From the NCBI RefSeq assembly GCF_031177825.1, contig NZ_JAPSKE010000023.1, positions 28,900-92,899 of the forward strand: DNA of 64,000 nucleotides, given 5' to 3'. The notes under the pieces were generated by a model. That model saw only the letters and a list, made by a program, of their open reading frames with translations, made no database searches and had not been told where the DNA came from. The stretch's first letter is position 1. Each line of letters opens with the position of its first letter. Of the stretch, positions 7,640-16,311 are shown piece by piece. The DNA comes from Paenibacillus sp. GTDB lineage: Bacteria; Bacillota; Bacilli; Paenibacillales; YIM-B00363. The position numbers were made by a program, and so were the translations under genes.

Positions 7640-9418
7640 TTATTGACCGTGCACCTTCGAATCGAGACACATCTCGAACTGCGTGCCCTGTTCTACAAGC
7701 CCTCTCCAACCTCCAAGCGCCGTGATGTCCTCCGCGCCGACCGTACCGATCGCTTCGCAGACGAATCCGGGCACCTCCGTTCCGTCGCGCAGCTCTACCT
7801 TGCCGATGCCGAGAGGCGCGGGAATGCCGGCGACGAAGGCGCCGAACGTCTCGAGCGGCAGCTCCCAGATTTCCAATCGAAGCGACGCGCCTCCCGACTC
7901 CGCCTTCACCAATCCCGGCTTCGCCGGTTCGGTCGGAAGCTTATACATGCGGTACTTCGCGGCCGTCGCATCCTCGCGAACGAACCTCCCCCCGTACCGA
8001 CGCATCTGCGGCTCGAGCGGAAGTCCTCGCATATGCAATCCGCATACGGCGACCGGCGTCGTCGGCGTTCGGACCGCGAATCGCCGGGACGCCGCCTCGA
8101 GTCGCCCTTCCTTCCCGGATAACGCGAACAACGTAATGCCGAACGGCAGCCCGGGAGCCGCCTCGCCGCAAGGAACGGACACGGCGCTCAGGTCGAGCAG
8201 GTTGCAATGATTCGTATACTTGCCCATCACGCTGTTCGTCGCGATCGGATCGTTCCTCACCTGATCCCGCGTCCACGTGCCTCCGCACGTCGGCATGACG
8301 AGCACGCCGTCGCCGAGAAGCCGCTTCGCTTCGCTCTTGTACCGCTGCAGCCGATGCGCCGCGGCGAAGACGGACGCCGCATCGTACGTCCCGCCTGCGC
8401 CGGAGCGCAGCACGCGTTCCGTTACGGGCCATGCCGTTCCGGGATGGGCCTCGATGAAATCGCCGAGCCCCGCCCAACGCTCGGCTACCCACGGACCGCC
8501 GTATAGAATCTCTGCCGCCTGCGCGAACAGTTCGACGTCGATGCGCTCGACCGGCAGCCCCGTCGCTTCCGCTCGCTCGACCGCAGCGTTCCAGGCGGCT
8601 TCGTACGCTTCGGCGTAAGGACCGTTGAATTCAAGCGGGCCCTTCGGAACGAGCAGCTTGGAAGGGGGCGACGAGGGCGAACGCGGAATCGAGCGGGACC
8701 ATGGATCCTGCGCATCCTCCCCCCGCACCGCCTCGTCGACCGCGAGCGCATCCTCCAACGTATGCGCGAACGCCGTCACGCAGTCCAAGCTGGCGCAGGC
8801 CGGCACGACGCCTCTCGTCGGCCATGCCCCGACGCTCGGCTTCCAGCCGTAAAGCCCGTTCAACGCGGCGGGCACGCGGCCGGAGCCGGCGGTATCCGTC
8901 CCGAGCGCGAACGCCGCATGCCCCCTCGCGACCGCGACGGCCGACCCGGAGCTCGATCCTCCGCTGATCAGGTCCGGCCGCAGCGCGTTGTGCGTCTCCC
9001 CGTACGGACTCCTCGTACCGACAAGCCCCGTGGCGAACTGATCCAAGTTCGTCTTCCCCATCGGAATCGCCCCCGCGGCGACAAGCCGCTCCACGACGGT
9101 CGCATGCGTCTCGGGGACGTAGGCGTATTCCGCGCAAGCCGCCGTCGTCGGCAGGCCCGAGACGTCGATATTGTCCTTCGCCGCGAACGGAATCCCCCAT
9201 AGCGGCGCTTCCTCCGGATCGATCGTTCGCAGACGCGCCAGATAAGGCTCGATGCGCTCCAGCTCCGGCGGCGTAATCCAGACGTTCATCTCCGCATCCT
9301 CGTTCGCGCGTCGAACGAGCTCCCGCACCACCTCTTCAGGCGTGACGGTTCCTGCCGCATACTGCTCTCTTAGCCACGCTATGGATAATCGGATCGGTAT
9401 TTCCGTCTTCGTCGCCAT
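7640..9418 (-). CDS. atzF: Allophanate hydrolase
   Basis: This enzyme of 592 residues hydrolyses allophanate to ammonia and CO2. The amidase-signature domain (about 10-450) holds the Ser-cisSer-Lys triad: the Lys of AAKDNID (about 80) and the serines of GGSSSGSAVAVA (about 153), with GTDTAGSGRVPAALNG following. The C-terminal domain (about 465-590), seen in EIWELPLETFGAFVAGIP, GKVELRDG and a final ALGGWRGLVEQ, is the small domain characteristic of AtzF/TrzF and of the hydrolase half of urea amidolyase. This separates it from ordinary amidases. It is the last gene of the operon, 24 bp after the PucR gene, and would release the final two nitrogens of cyanuric acid. Confidence 0.92.
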   Translation of the reverse strand: MATKTEIPIRLSIAWLREQYAAGTVTPEEVVRELVRRANEDAEMNVWITPPELERIEPYLARLRTIDPEEAPLWGIPFAAKDNIDVSGLPTTAACAEYAYVPETHATVVERLVAAGAIPMGKTNLDQFATGLVGTRSPYGETHNALRPDLISGGSSSGSAVAVARGHAAFALGTDTAGSGRVPAALNGLYGWKPSVGAWPTRGVVPACASLDCVTAFAHTLEDALAVDEAVRGEDAQDPWSRSIPRSPSSPPSKLLVPKGPLEFNGPYAEAYEAAWNAAVERAEATGLPVERIDVELFAQAAEILYGGPWVAERWAGLGDFIEAHPGTAWPVTERVLRSGAGGTYDAASVFAAAHRLQRYKSEAKRLLGDGVLVMPTCGGTWTRDQVRNDPIATNSVMGKYTNHCNLLDLSAVSVPCGEAAPGLPFGITLFALSGKEGRLEAASRRFAVRTPTTPVAVCGLHMRGLPLEPQMRRYGGRFVREDATAAKYRMYKLPTEPAKPGLVKAESGGASLRLEIWELPLETFGAFVAGIPAPLGIGKVELRDGTEVPGFVCEAIGTVGAEDITALGGWRGLVEQGTQFEMCLDSKVHGQ

Positions 9419-9442
9419 TCCTCGCCACCCCCGCGGGTTCTC

Positions 9443-11092
9443 CTACCCGGATAATGTCAAGCTCTTCTCGCCGCTCGTCTCCTCGACGGGCCGCATCTCT
9501 TGCAGCTTCACCGCCAGCTGCAGCTGCAATATTTCGTCGCCGACCTCGGCGTTAATCTCAAGCAAATCATAAATCCGTTCGACTCTATAGTTGACCGTGT
9601 TGTAATGCGTGAACATCTCCGCGGCGGTCTTCTTGACGTTCCGATTATGCTTGAAATACGTCTTCAGCGTATCCAGCAGCGCCGTGCCGTTCTTCTTGTC
9701 GTACTCGAGCAGAGGAACGATGTATCGGTCGCGGTACTCCCGAACCTCCTCCGCATCCGGCAGCATATACAGCAGCCGGAAGACGCCGAGCCTTACGTAA
9801 TCGATGCAAGGCTCCCTTACATCGCAGATGGCGCTGATGTGCAGAATCTTCTTCGCTTGTTGATAGCTCTGATGCACATGATCCACCCGGTCGACCCGAT
9901 TCCCGATACATAGCGAAAAGGACCCCTCCGCATCCGCAAGCGCCCCTAGCTCCGCGATTAAGGCGTCGACGGCTCTGCGCGCGTTCCCTTGCGGCGCGAC
10001 GGCGACGAGGAAGGCGAAGCCGCCTTCCAGCAAGGTGGCCTGAATGCGATGACCGGCGAGCCGGACCCGAATCCGCTTGACCGCCTGCTGCAGCTGCTTC
10101 AAGCCCGGCTTGCCCGACACCCAGCGGATCGTCCCCGCATGGAAGCCGTGTCCTTCCTCGAGAGGGCACCCGCATGCCTCCGCCCGGATCTTGACATCCT
10201 CCGTCGTCACGATGCGCCCCGTCAGCCAATCCTGGAGGAACTGGTCGATATATTTCGCCTCGACCTCTTTCCGCGCGCTAGCGTTCATCATTTCCAGTCC
10301 CACCAGAATGCCGACCCGATCGATCGTCAGCTGATCGACGACGGAGTGCTCTTGATTCCATTCCAATAAGAGGATGAGACAGTTGGTGTATTGATCGTTG
10401 ACGGCGGAGACGTAGACGCGGATCCGGCGGTCGCCCACCGTCATGAAGCTGACGCCGAGCGCGCTGTCCCCTCTCAGCCGGGACCACGTCATATCGTCCC
10501 CGATGCGCTTCGCGGCGACCTCCGCCTGAGGCGACAACAGCACCCTGTCATGGTCGTCGACCAAAATGACGGGATTGTTCAGCATCCCGTCGAGCGCCTG
10601 CAGAAACTCCTCGATGCCGGCCCCGTGCAGCAGCTGCTGCGACAGCTTTTGGAAGCGGCTCTGCAGGAGAGACAGCTCCCGCGCCTCCTGGACCAAGACG
10701 CGCTCCATAATGTCTCGCACGACATCGGAGAAGGCCGTGGACGCCGGCAACTCGAAGATGGGGAAGCCGAGCTCCTCCGCCGCCCGGAGCGCGCGCTCCG
10801 GAATCCGATCGATGAATCGTCTCGTCTTAACGCCGAGCGCGGCGACGCCTCTCGCGGCCAGCGCGGGGATCATATCGGAGATCGCGTCCGGGTTGTCCCG
10901 GAACGGAAATCCGCTCGTAATCAGAAATTCTCCGGGACGCACCCAATCGATGACGTCGGGCACCTCCATGACGTTCACGCGAGTAATCGGACGGTGCAGC
11001 CCGCCCGCCCCCGCCAACAGAACCGCTTCCTTCAGCTCGGGAATGAGCGGTATATCCCCGCAAGTAAAGCCGATTTTATTGTCATTCGCCAT
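9443..11092 (-). CDS. PucR family transcriptional regulator of the cyanurate operon
   Basis: This 549-residue protein has an N-terminal PucR sensor domain (about 10-135, LITRVNVMEVPDVIDWVRPGEFLITSGF region, including AARGVAALGVK), a middle region (about 290-400) and a C-terminal PucR helix-turn-helix (about 480-540) with TALLDTLKTYFKHNRNVKKTA and FTHYNTVNYRVERI. PucR controls purine and other nitrogen-source catabolism in Bacillus. Here it lies inside the operon, between the cupin and allophanate hydrolase genes, so it probably senses cyanurate or an intermediate and autoregulates. The effector is inference. Confidence 0.9.
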   Translation of the reverse strand: MANDNKIGFTCGDIPLIPELKEAVLLAGAGGLHRPITRVNVMEVPDVIDWVRPGEFLITSGFPFRDNPDAISDMIPALAARGVAALGVKTRRFIDRIPERALRAAEELGFPIFELPASTAFSDVVRDIMERVLVQEARELSLLQSRFQKLSQQLLHGAGIEEFLQALDGMLNNPVILVDDHDRVLLSPQAEVAAKRIGDDMTWSRLRGDSALGVSFMTVGDRRIRVYVSAVNDQYTNCLILLLEWNQEHSVVDQLTIDRVGILVGLEMMNASARKEVEAKYIDQFLQDWLTGRIVTTEDVKIRAEACGCPLEEGHGFHAGTIRWVSGKPGLKQLQQAVKRIRVRLAGHRIQATLLEGGFAFLVAVAPQGNARRAVDALIAELGALADAEGSFSLCIGNRVDRVDHVHQSYQQAKKILHISAICDVREPCIDYVRLGVFRLLYMLPDAEEVREYRDRYIVPLLEYDKKNGTALLDTLKTYFKHNRNVKKTAAEMFTHYNTVNYRVERIYDLLEINAEVGDEILQLQLAVKLQEMRPVEETSGEKSLTLSG

Positions 11093-11112
11093 GGAACCCG
11101 CCTCCGGCTCGA

Positions 11113-11547
11113 CTATTTTCTTACGGAATACACATCTTCCACTAACGTCGTATTAAAGAACGAATTCGCCGGAGCCGAACGGTCGACCGGGACGAAGATG
11201 CTGATCTGCTCGCTAGGGGTATCGCCGTCGTTCGCGACGGAATGGAGCACGCCGGCAGGAACCTGGAACGTGTCCCCCGCCCGATAGCTCTTCCACTCGC
11301 CGCTGCCGAGCAGGAGCTTCACGTTCCCGACGGTAATGTGAATCACCTCGACGACGTCGTGAACATGAGGAAGCACTTGGCCGCCGACTCCGATCTTCTC
11401 CCATAGAATCGAGCTCATTCGAATGCCTAGGGCGTCGGCTTCCGCCGCGGAGACGATCTCCCGGTGGTACAATTCAATATGGTTCGGCATCAAGTCCCAA
11501 TTCATGGTCTCGCCGGTCAATACCTTCGTTTCTTTCATCAGCGTCAT
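11113..11547 (-). CDS. Cupin domain protein in the cyanurate operon
   Basis: The protein has 144 residues and one conserved cupin barrel. The metal-binding motif 1 region reads LPHVHDVVEVIHITVG (two His and Glu) and motif 2 reads PAGVLHSVAND. GGAGGAA sits seven bases before the ATG at 11547. It lies 17 bp after the cyanuric acid amidohydrolase gene and ahead of pucR. No catalytic role for a cupin in cyanurate breakdown is established. It could be an accessory hydrolase, a sensor protein or a metal-dependent decarboxylase for carboxybiuret, which otherwise decarboxylates spontaneously; none of these is shown. Confidence 0.8.
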   Translation of the reverse strand: MTLMKETKVLTGETMNWDLMPNHIELYHREIVSAAEADALGIRMSSILWEKIGVGGQVLPHVHDVVEVIHITVGNVKLLLGSGEWKSYRAGDTFQVPAGVLHSVANDGDTPSEQISIFVPVDRSAPANSFFNTTLVEDVYSVRK

Positions 11548-11564
11548 CGCGCGTTCCTCCGGTT

Positions 11565-12632
11565 CTATGGTTGTTTTCTTCGGAAAATGGCCGCCACCGG
11601 GCCGCCGCCCGCGGGGCCTTGGTGCTCCGCGCCGCCGGACACGTAAATCATCGGGTCGCCGCTTACGTAAGCTAGAACCCCCCCGACGACCGCGCGGGCA
11701 TGCCGGGTATGATTGATATCCGAATCGTTCAGCATCGTATGCCTGCGATCCCGAACGAAGCCGGTCGGGTCCGCCTCCGCCTTCGCCAGCACTTGCGCGA
11801 GCTCGGCTTCGGGGTGCGCGTCCAACAATCGGCGAAGCGCGTCGCCGTCGACGGCGTCCTTCATGACGCCGTGATCGACGAAGAACGGTCCCTCCGCGTT
11901 CGACGAGTTCCCGAATACGATCACTTCGCAGCAGATCAGCTCGCTGCCGGCCGAGGTGGAGGCTACCTCGCTATACTTCTCCCATGCTTGGCAGATGTCC
12001 GATTCGACCAACGCCGCCCCGTCGATTTCGCCTAACGCGAGCGCCGTTCCGAGCGCGGACGCCCCTCGCGAGTAACCCATGGATTTGTACGTGTCCTCCG
12101 TGACGACCGCTTCGCCGCGAGCCGACGCTTCGCGAATCGCATCCGTCGTCAGCAGCGGACACTTGATTTGAACGAAATGCACGTCCGCGGCGTCCGCGAT
12201 CCCCGCCTCCGCGACGGCGTCCCGGACAGCTTCGGCGACGGCCTCCGCCTGCGCCATCCGCCCGATTTCTTCGGGGCGGAAGTCCCTCGTATGGCGGACG
12301 CCGATCGCGAGCGACTTCGTTCCGTCCGAAGGCGTCTTGCCGTTCGACGTTCGACTGATCACCGTCAAATGCGGACTTAAGACGCCTTCGGTTCCGCCCG
12401 ACATGACGTACGAGATGCGGGAAGCCGCTTCGCCGATCCGTCTCTCGAAGAAGTCTTGCAGCGACCGAACCGCGTACCCTCGGGTAAAATCGTTCACGCA
12501 GCCGTTCCCCTCCGTCTTGCCCAACACGGCGACGACGTCCCTCGGCTCGATCGATCCGTCTCGGATCGCGTCGCCCAGCGCCGACACGTCGCTTGGGGAG
12601 CGCGTCGGAATGCGTACGATCGAACATTTCAT
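11565..12632 (-). CDS. atzD: Ring-opening amidohydrolase: cyanuric acid amidohydrolase (AtzD/TrzD type)
   Basis: This 355-residue protein belongs to the small cyanuric acid hydrolase/barbiturase family, built of three related domains, each with a Ser-Lys site. The diagnostic segments are YVMSGGTEGVLSPHLTV (about 80-95), the middle MGYSRGASALGTALALGEI (about 195-215) and the C-terminal YVSGGAEHQGPAGGGPVAAI (about 330-350). Cyanuric acid hydrolase opens the s-triazine ring to carboxybiuret, which loses CO2 to biuret. Barbiturase is the alternative, but a biuret-hydrolase-like gene and an allophanate hydrolase in the same operon favour cyanurate. The start overlaps the permease stop by 4 bp. Confidence 0.88.
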   Translation of the reverse strand: MKCSIVRIPTRSPSDVSALGDAIRDGSIEPRDVVAVLGKTEGNGCVNDFTRGYAVRSLQDFFERRIGEAASRISYVMSGGTEGVLSPHLTVISRTSNGKTPSDGTKSLAIGVRHTRDFRPEEIGRMAQAEAVAEAVRDAVAEAGIADAADVHFVQIKCPLLTTDAIREASARGEAVVTEDTYKSMGYSRGASALGTALALGEIDGAALVESDICQAWEKYSEVASTSAGSELICCEVIVFGNSSNAEGPFFVDHGVMKDAVDGDALRRLLDAHPEAELAQVLAKAEADPTGFVRDRRHTMLNDSDINHTRHARAVVGGVLAYVSGDPMIYVSGGAEHQGPAGGGPVAAIFRRKQP

Positions 12633-13381
12633 GCCTCATCGACCCTTTGCCAAAAGATTACCTTCTTCTCCAGCCAAGCGATGGCCCAGAACAACGCCAA
12701 ACCGCAGGCGGCGGAAGCGATGATCGCGGAAAACATAACCGGAGTATCCATATGATAAGAAGACACTAACACCACGTACCCTAATCCCTTGTTCGCGCCG
12801 ACGAATTCGCCGACGATCGCCCCGACGATCGCGAGGGAGCTTGAAATCTTCAGCGCGGATAAGACGTACGGCAGACTGGTCGGCAGCCGAAGCTTCCAGA
12901 ACATGTCCCACTTCGACCCCTTGTACGTCGAGAACAGCTCCCACGCCTCATGCTCGATCGCCTTGAGCCCTTTGACGCTGTTGACCAGAATCGGGAAGAA
13001 ACAAATTAACATGGAGGCGACGACTTTGGACGAATACCCCGTTCCCATCCAGACGACGAGCAAGGGCGCCAAGGCGACCAACGGGGTCGTCTTCAGCGCG
13101 ATCGCGAGAGGGAACGCCCCTTTTTCGATCGGCTTGGAATGTACGAAGATAACGGCGGTGAGCAGCCCCAGCACGTTAGCGATGAGAAAGCCGACCAACG
13201 CCTCCAGCAGCGTGACCGTCATATGCGACGCCAAGTTCGCGTCCATCGACGAGACGACCGACGAAGGCGCCGGCAGCAAATAAACGGGAATGTCGAACCA
13301 TCGAACGGCGAGCTCCCACAAGACGACGAACACGGCCGCGAAGCCCAGCGGATACAATGCGTTCTTGAACGAGTCTTTCAT
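12629..13381 (-). CDS. ABC transporter permease (SsuC/ThiX type) of the cyanurate operon
   Basis: The protein has 250 residues from the ATG at 13381 (MKDSFKNALYPLGF), which overlaps the ATPase stop as ATGA. It has six predicted membrane spans and the family EAA-type loop near IEHEAWELFSTYKGSKWDMF, followed by KLRLPTSLPYVLSALK. This places it with the nitrate/sulfonate/taurine permeases. It forms an importer with the ATPase and lipoprotein genes immediately upstream. The expected substrate is cyanuric acid or a related N-heterocycle, inferred from the operon. Confidence 0.9.
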   Translation of the reverse strand: MKDSFKNALYPLGFAAVFVVLWELAVRWFDIPVYLLPAPSSVVSSMDANLASHMTVTLLEALVGFLIANVLGLLTAVIFVHSKPIEKGAFPLAIALKTTPLVALAPLLVVWMGTGYSSKVVASMLICFFPILVNSVKGLKAIEHEAWELFSTYKGSKWDMFWKLRLPTSLPYVLSALKISSSLAIVGAIVGEFVGANKGLGYVVLVSSYHMDTPVMFSAIIASAACGLALFWAIAWLEKKVIFWQRVDEA

Positions 13382-14199
13382 TGTTCCTTCACCCGCTTTC
13401 TCAGCTCCTTGACCGTCTGGTAGAACGCCGGGTGCTCCTCCATCCCGACGACCCGCGGGCTCGGGAGCGGCACCGGGACGATTGTATCCACGCCGGCCGG
13501 TCTCGGGGACATCATGACGACGCGGTCGGACATGATGACGGACTCCTGAATGGAGTGCGTGACCATGACGATGGAGCTGAGGCTGCTCTTCGGGTTTTCC
13601 CACAGCCGGAGCAGGTCGAAGTTGAGCTTCTCCCTCGTGAATTCGTCGAGCGCGCCGAACGGTTCGTCCATGAGCAAAATTTCCGGGTCTGCGGCGAGCG
13701 CCCGCGCAATGGCGATTCGCTGCTGCATCCCTCCGCTCAGCTGATGCGGGAAGTGGCCGCGGAAGTCCTGCAGCCCTACGAGCTGCAGCGCGCTCTCCGC
13801 CTTTTCCTTGCGTTCCCGCTTGGAAAGCTTCTTGTTCGGCCCCATCGTCAACGTCAGCTCCACGTTCTGGACGGCCGTCAGCCACGGCATCAATACAGGC
13901 TTCTGGAACACGATGCCGATGTTCGGCTTCTTGGACGCGTAGGCCACTTCCCCGCCTTGATCCGGCTTCAGGAGCTCCAGCATGAGCCGGAGCAGCGTCG
14001 ACTTCCCGCAGCCGCTCGGGCCGAGGATCGAGACGAATTCGTTCTTATAGATATCAAGGGATACGTTATTCAGCACTTGGACCGCCCCGAAGGAGAGGGA
14101 GCATCGTCTCAGCGAAATCGCGACCTCGCGATTCCGGGGCTCCGCCGCCTCTTGCATTCCGTTAGCGCCTTGCTGCAACTCGATCGCCTTCGCCAACAT
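13378..14199 (-). CDS. ABC transporter ATP-binding protein (SsuB/TauB type) of the cyanurate operon
   Basis: This 273-residue ATPase shows Walker A GPSGCGKST (about 59-67), a Q-loop region IGIVFQKPVLMPWL, the signature LSGGMQQRIAIARAL (about 155) and Walker B ILLMDEPFGALDE. AGGAGAGG precedes the ATG at 14199. About 28 residues precede the first ATPase strand. It lies between the lipoprotein and permease genes with 12 bp and minus 4 bp spacing, so the three form one importer. Confidence 0.93.
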   Translation of the reverse strand: MLAKAIELQQGANGMQEAAEPRNREVAISLRRCSLSFGAVQVLNNVSLDIYKNEFVSILGPSGCGKSTLLRLMLELLKPDQGGEVAYASKKPNIGIVFQKPVLMPWLTAVQNVELTLTMGPNKKLSKRERKEKAESALQLVGLQDFRGHFPHQLSGGMQQRIAIARALAADPEILLMDEPFGALDEFTREKLNFDLLRLWENPKSSLSSIVMVTHSIQESVIMSDRVVMMSPRPAGVDTIVPVPLPSPRVVGMEEHPAFYQTVKELRKRVKEQ

Positions 14200-14211
14200 G
14201 CGCCTCTCCTC

Positions 14212-15255
14212 CTATTCCAAAAATTCGTTCGTGAACACGTCCTCCATCGCTTGCTCCGCCTTCTGGAACCCTAGGCCCATCAAGCTCTCTTGCAAGGTCG
14301 ACCACGCCGCTTCGTCCATCTTGCCGAGCGGCAAGTTGTCCGGCTGCAGCAGCGGAACGCTCGCTTTCATCATGTTCACTTCGTGCTCGAGCGTCAGGTT
14401 ATCGGCATATTCGAGACCGAACTGCGCCGCTTCTTCCGGATTTTCCAACGCGTACGCCCAACCCTTCATGGATGCCTGGACGAATCCCTTCACCAATTCC
14501 GGATCCTTCTCGATCAACGCCTGCGTCGTGAACAGCGTATCGGCGTAGAAGTTGATGCCGTAATCGCCCGGTCTAATAATATTCACTTCATGCCCGAGCT
14601 CCTCTACCGCGAGCACTTCGTTGATCACGTATCCCGGCCACACCTTCACTTGACCGCTGAGCAACGGGCTCAGATCGAACTTGATCGGCATCTCTTCGAT
14701 GGATTTCGCATCGACGCCGGCGCTTTCCACCATCGCCCGGAACGTCAGCTCCTCGTTCCCGCCGAGCTTGACGCCCGCCTTCTGACCGACGAGATCCTCC
14801 ACCTTCGTAATGCCCGATTCCTTCAAGCTGAACAGCACGAACGGCGTTTCGCGATAGATCGTCGAGATCGCCGTCACCGGCACGCCCTTCTCGCGCGCAA
14901 GCAGGATTTGGTCCGCGCCCGTGACGCCGAATTCCTCGCTGCCGGAGGCGACCATCTGCACGGAAGGGAAATCCGAGCCGCCGGGGCGAATCTCGACATC
15001 CAAGCCCGCTTCTTCGTAGAACCCCTTCTTCACGGCGGCATAAAACCCGGCGAACTGCGCTTGATGCACCCACTTGAGCCGCAGGACGACTTTCTTCAGG
15101 CTCTTCGGAGCCGCTTCTTCTTGGACTTCGGCCGAATCGGACGGCGCGGGAGACGCAGTTTGCGCATTCGAGCCTCCGCCGCAAGCCGACAACAGTAGAA
15201 GCATGAAAGACATTGCGATCAGTACGGGTTTCTTCTTATTTGCTTTTCCCCACAT
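14212..15255 (-). CDS. NMT1/ThiY-type substrate-binding lipoprotein of the cyanurate operon
   Basis: From the ATG at 15255 (GGAG nine bases upstream) the protein has 347 residues. A lipobox LLSAC places the acylated Cys at 25, then comes a Ser/Ala/Glu-rich linker. The mature part (about 58-340) begins VVLRLKWVHQAQFAGFYAAV, continues with a KGFYEEAGLDVEI strand and carries VQMVASGSEEFGV, as in NMT1/THI5-like proteins that bind pyrimidine precursors and similar heterocycles. That fits uptake of cyanuric acid or biuret, which is inferred from the neighbours. A GTG at 15264 is an alternative start. Confidence 0.9.
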   Translation of the reverse strand: MWGKANKKKPVLIAMSFMLLLLSACGGGSNAQTASPAPSDSAEVQEEAAPKSLKKVVLRLKWVHQAQFAGFYAAVKKGFYEEAGLDVEIRPGGSDFPSVQMVASGSEEFGVTGADQILLAREKGVPVTAISTIYRETPFVLFSLKESGITKVEDLVGQKAGVKLGGNEELTFRAMVESAGVDAKSIEEMPIKFDLSPLLSGQVKVWPGYVINEVLAVEELGHEVNIIRPGDYGINFYADTLFTTQALIEKDPELVKGFVQASMKGWAYALENPEEAAQFGLEYADNLTLEHEVNMMKASVPLLQPDNLPLGKMDEAAWSTLQESLMGLGFQKAEQAMEDVFTNEFLE

Positions 15256-15285
15256 AGCTACCACTCCGATTGTTTTATATATTTT

Positions 15286-15972
15286 TCAAAACTCTTCTAA
15301 CGCTTTTAAGACGCTGGCGGAACTCGCTACGCTGCCGAACACGCCGCCCTGCATCGTCACCATCTTCAGCGCCGCCCGGTGATTCCCCTCGTCCGTCGCG
15401 CCGGTGCAATCTTCTAAGATCAAGCATTCGTACCCGCGGTCGTTCGCCTCCCGCATCGTCGTGTGGACGCAAACGTCGGTCGTGATTCCTGTGAGCATGA
15501 GATGCGTAATGCCTCTGTTCTTTAGGATGAGGTCCAGATCCGTCGCATAGAAGCTTCCCTTGCCGGGCTTGTCGATAATCGGTTCCCCCTCGATCGGAGA
15601 CAGCTCCTCGACGATTTCCCAACCGGGCTCGCCTCGGACGAGAATGCGTCCTTTCGGGCCGAGCGAGCCGATCTCGGCTCCCGCGCGCCGGCTCCTCCAC
15701 CGTTTGTTCGCCGGCAGATCGGACAGATCCGGCTTATGTCCCTCTCGGGTATGGATGACCGTGAAGCCCTCGATTTGCCGGACGCGCTCCAACAACGTCT
15801 TGATCGGTCCGATGGCCCTCGCCGTCAGCGATAAGTCGTACCCCATCCGCTCGACGTAACCGCCCTTGCCGCAAAAATCGATTTGCATATCGATGATGAG
15901 CAACGCAGTCTTCGTGGGATCTATCCTAACATCATAAGGCCAAGGGTATGGTGTAGCATCGACTGTCGCCAT
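15286..15972 (-). CDS. biuH: Isochorismatase-like cysteine hydrolase, probable biuret hydrolase
   Basis: This 228-residue protein starts at the ATG at 15972 (MATVDATPYPWPYD). It shows the isochorismatase-fold triad: Asp28 in LLIIDMQIDF, a Lys in DKPGKGSFYATDL (about 135) and Cys168 in GITTDVCVHTTMREA. The opening PYPWPYD segment, the FCGKGGY loop and the GATDEGNH segment are typical of the subgroup holding biuret hydrolase BiuH and ureidoacrylate hydrolase RutB. As the first gene of an operon that also encodes cyanuric acid and allophanate hydrolases, BiuH (biuret to allophanate and ammonia) is the best reading. Sequence alone cannot exclude another ureide amidase. Confidence 0.82.
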   Translation of the reverse strand: MATVDATPYPWPYDVRIDPTKTALLIIDMQIDFCGKGGYVERMGYDLSLTARAIGPIKTLLERVRQIEGFTVIHTREGHKPDLSDLPANKRWRSRRAGAEIGSLGPKGRILVRGEPGWEIVEELSPIEGEPIIDKPGKGSFYATDLDLILKNRGITHLMLTGITTDVCVHTTMREANDRGYECLILEDCTGATDEGNHRAALKMVTMQGGVFGSVASSASVLKALEEF

Positions 15973-16034
15973 CGTTTTACGTCCCCTTTCTGAGAAAAGC
16001 AATGGAATCTCTACCTGTCGTCAACCGATTTTGA

Positions 16035-16040
16035 ATCATA
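16035..16040 (-). promoter_or_regulatory. Candidate -10 box of the cyanurate operon promoter
   Basis: TATGAT on the minus strand has no recognisable -35 box 17 bp upstream (CGAACG), as expected for an activator-dependent promoter. The nearest GlnR/TnrA box is centred about 54 bp upstream of the predicted start site, close to the roughly -50 spacing of TnrA-activated promoters. Confidence 0.45.
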
Positions 16041-16073
16041 AACTGCTATGTTTAGGTCGTTCGCCTTGTCATG

Positions 16074-16090
16074 TGTCATATTATATTACA
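16074..16090. promoter_or_regulatory. GlnR/TnrA box 1 (perfect)
   Basis: TGTCATATTATATTACA fits the consensus TGTNA-N7-TNACA exactly and lies about 100 bp upstream of the first operon gene. TnrA and GlnR are the global nitrogen regulators of Bacillales. Confidence 0.75.
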
Positions 16091-16168
16091 ACATTTTTGC
16101 GATGTCTTTATATTTTTCACAAAACGATCGCCTTTCTCTTTGTGAAATTCTATAAATCATCGATTTGA

Positions 16169-16185
16169 TGTTATGTAATATAACA
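16169..16185. promoter_or_regulatory. GlnR/TnrA box 2 (perfect)
   Basis: TGTTATGTAATATAACA fits TGTNA-N7-TNACA exactly and is nearly palindromic. It is 95 bp from box 1, centre to centre. Confidence 0.72.
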
Positions 16186-16311
16186 TTTTGCACTTGCTCC
16201 CCCTCGATCACCCCCCACTTCTATAAACACTCCTCAAAGCTCCATTTTCCCTTGCGAAAAGGCGGTTCCTTAGCGAAATTAATATTATTTTTCATAATGA
16301 GCCAACCATTC

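Noticed and set aside
13382..13885. N-terminal extension of the cyanurate permease frame upstream of 13381
   Set aside because: The extension is antisense-like, Arg/Gly-rich and lies inside the ATPase gene. The ATG at 13381 overlaps the ATPase stop as expected.
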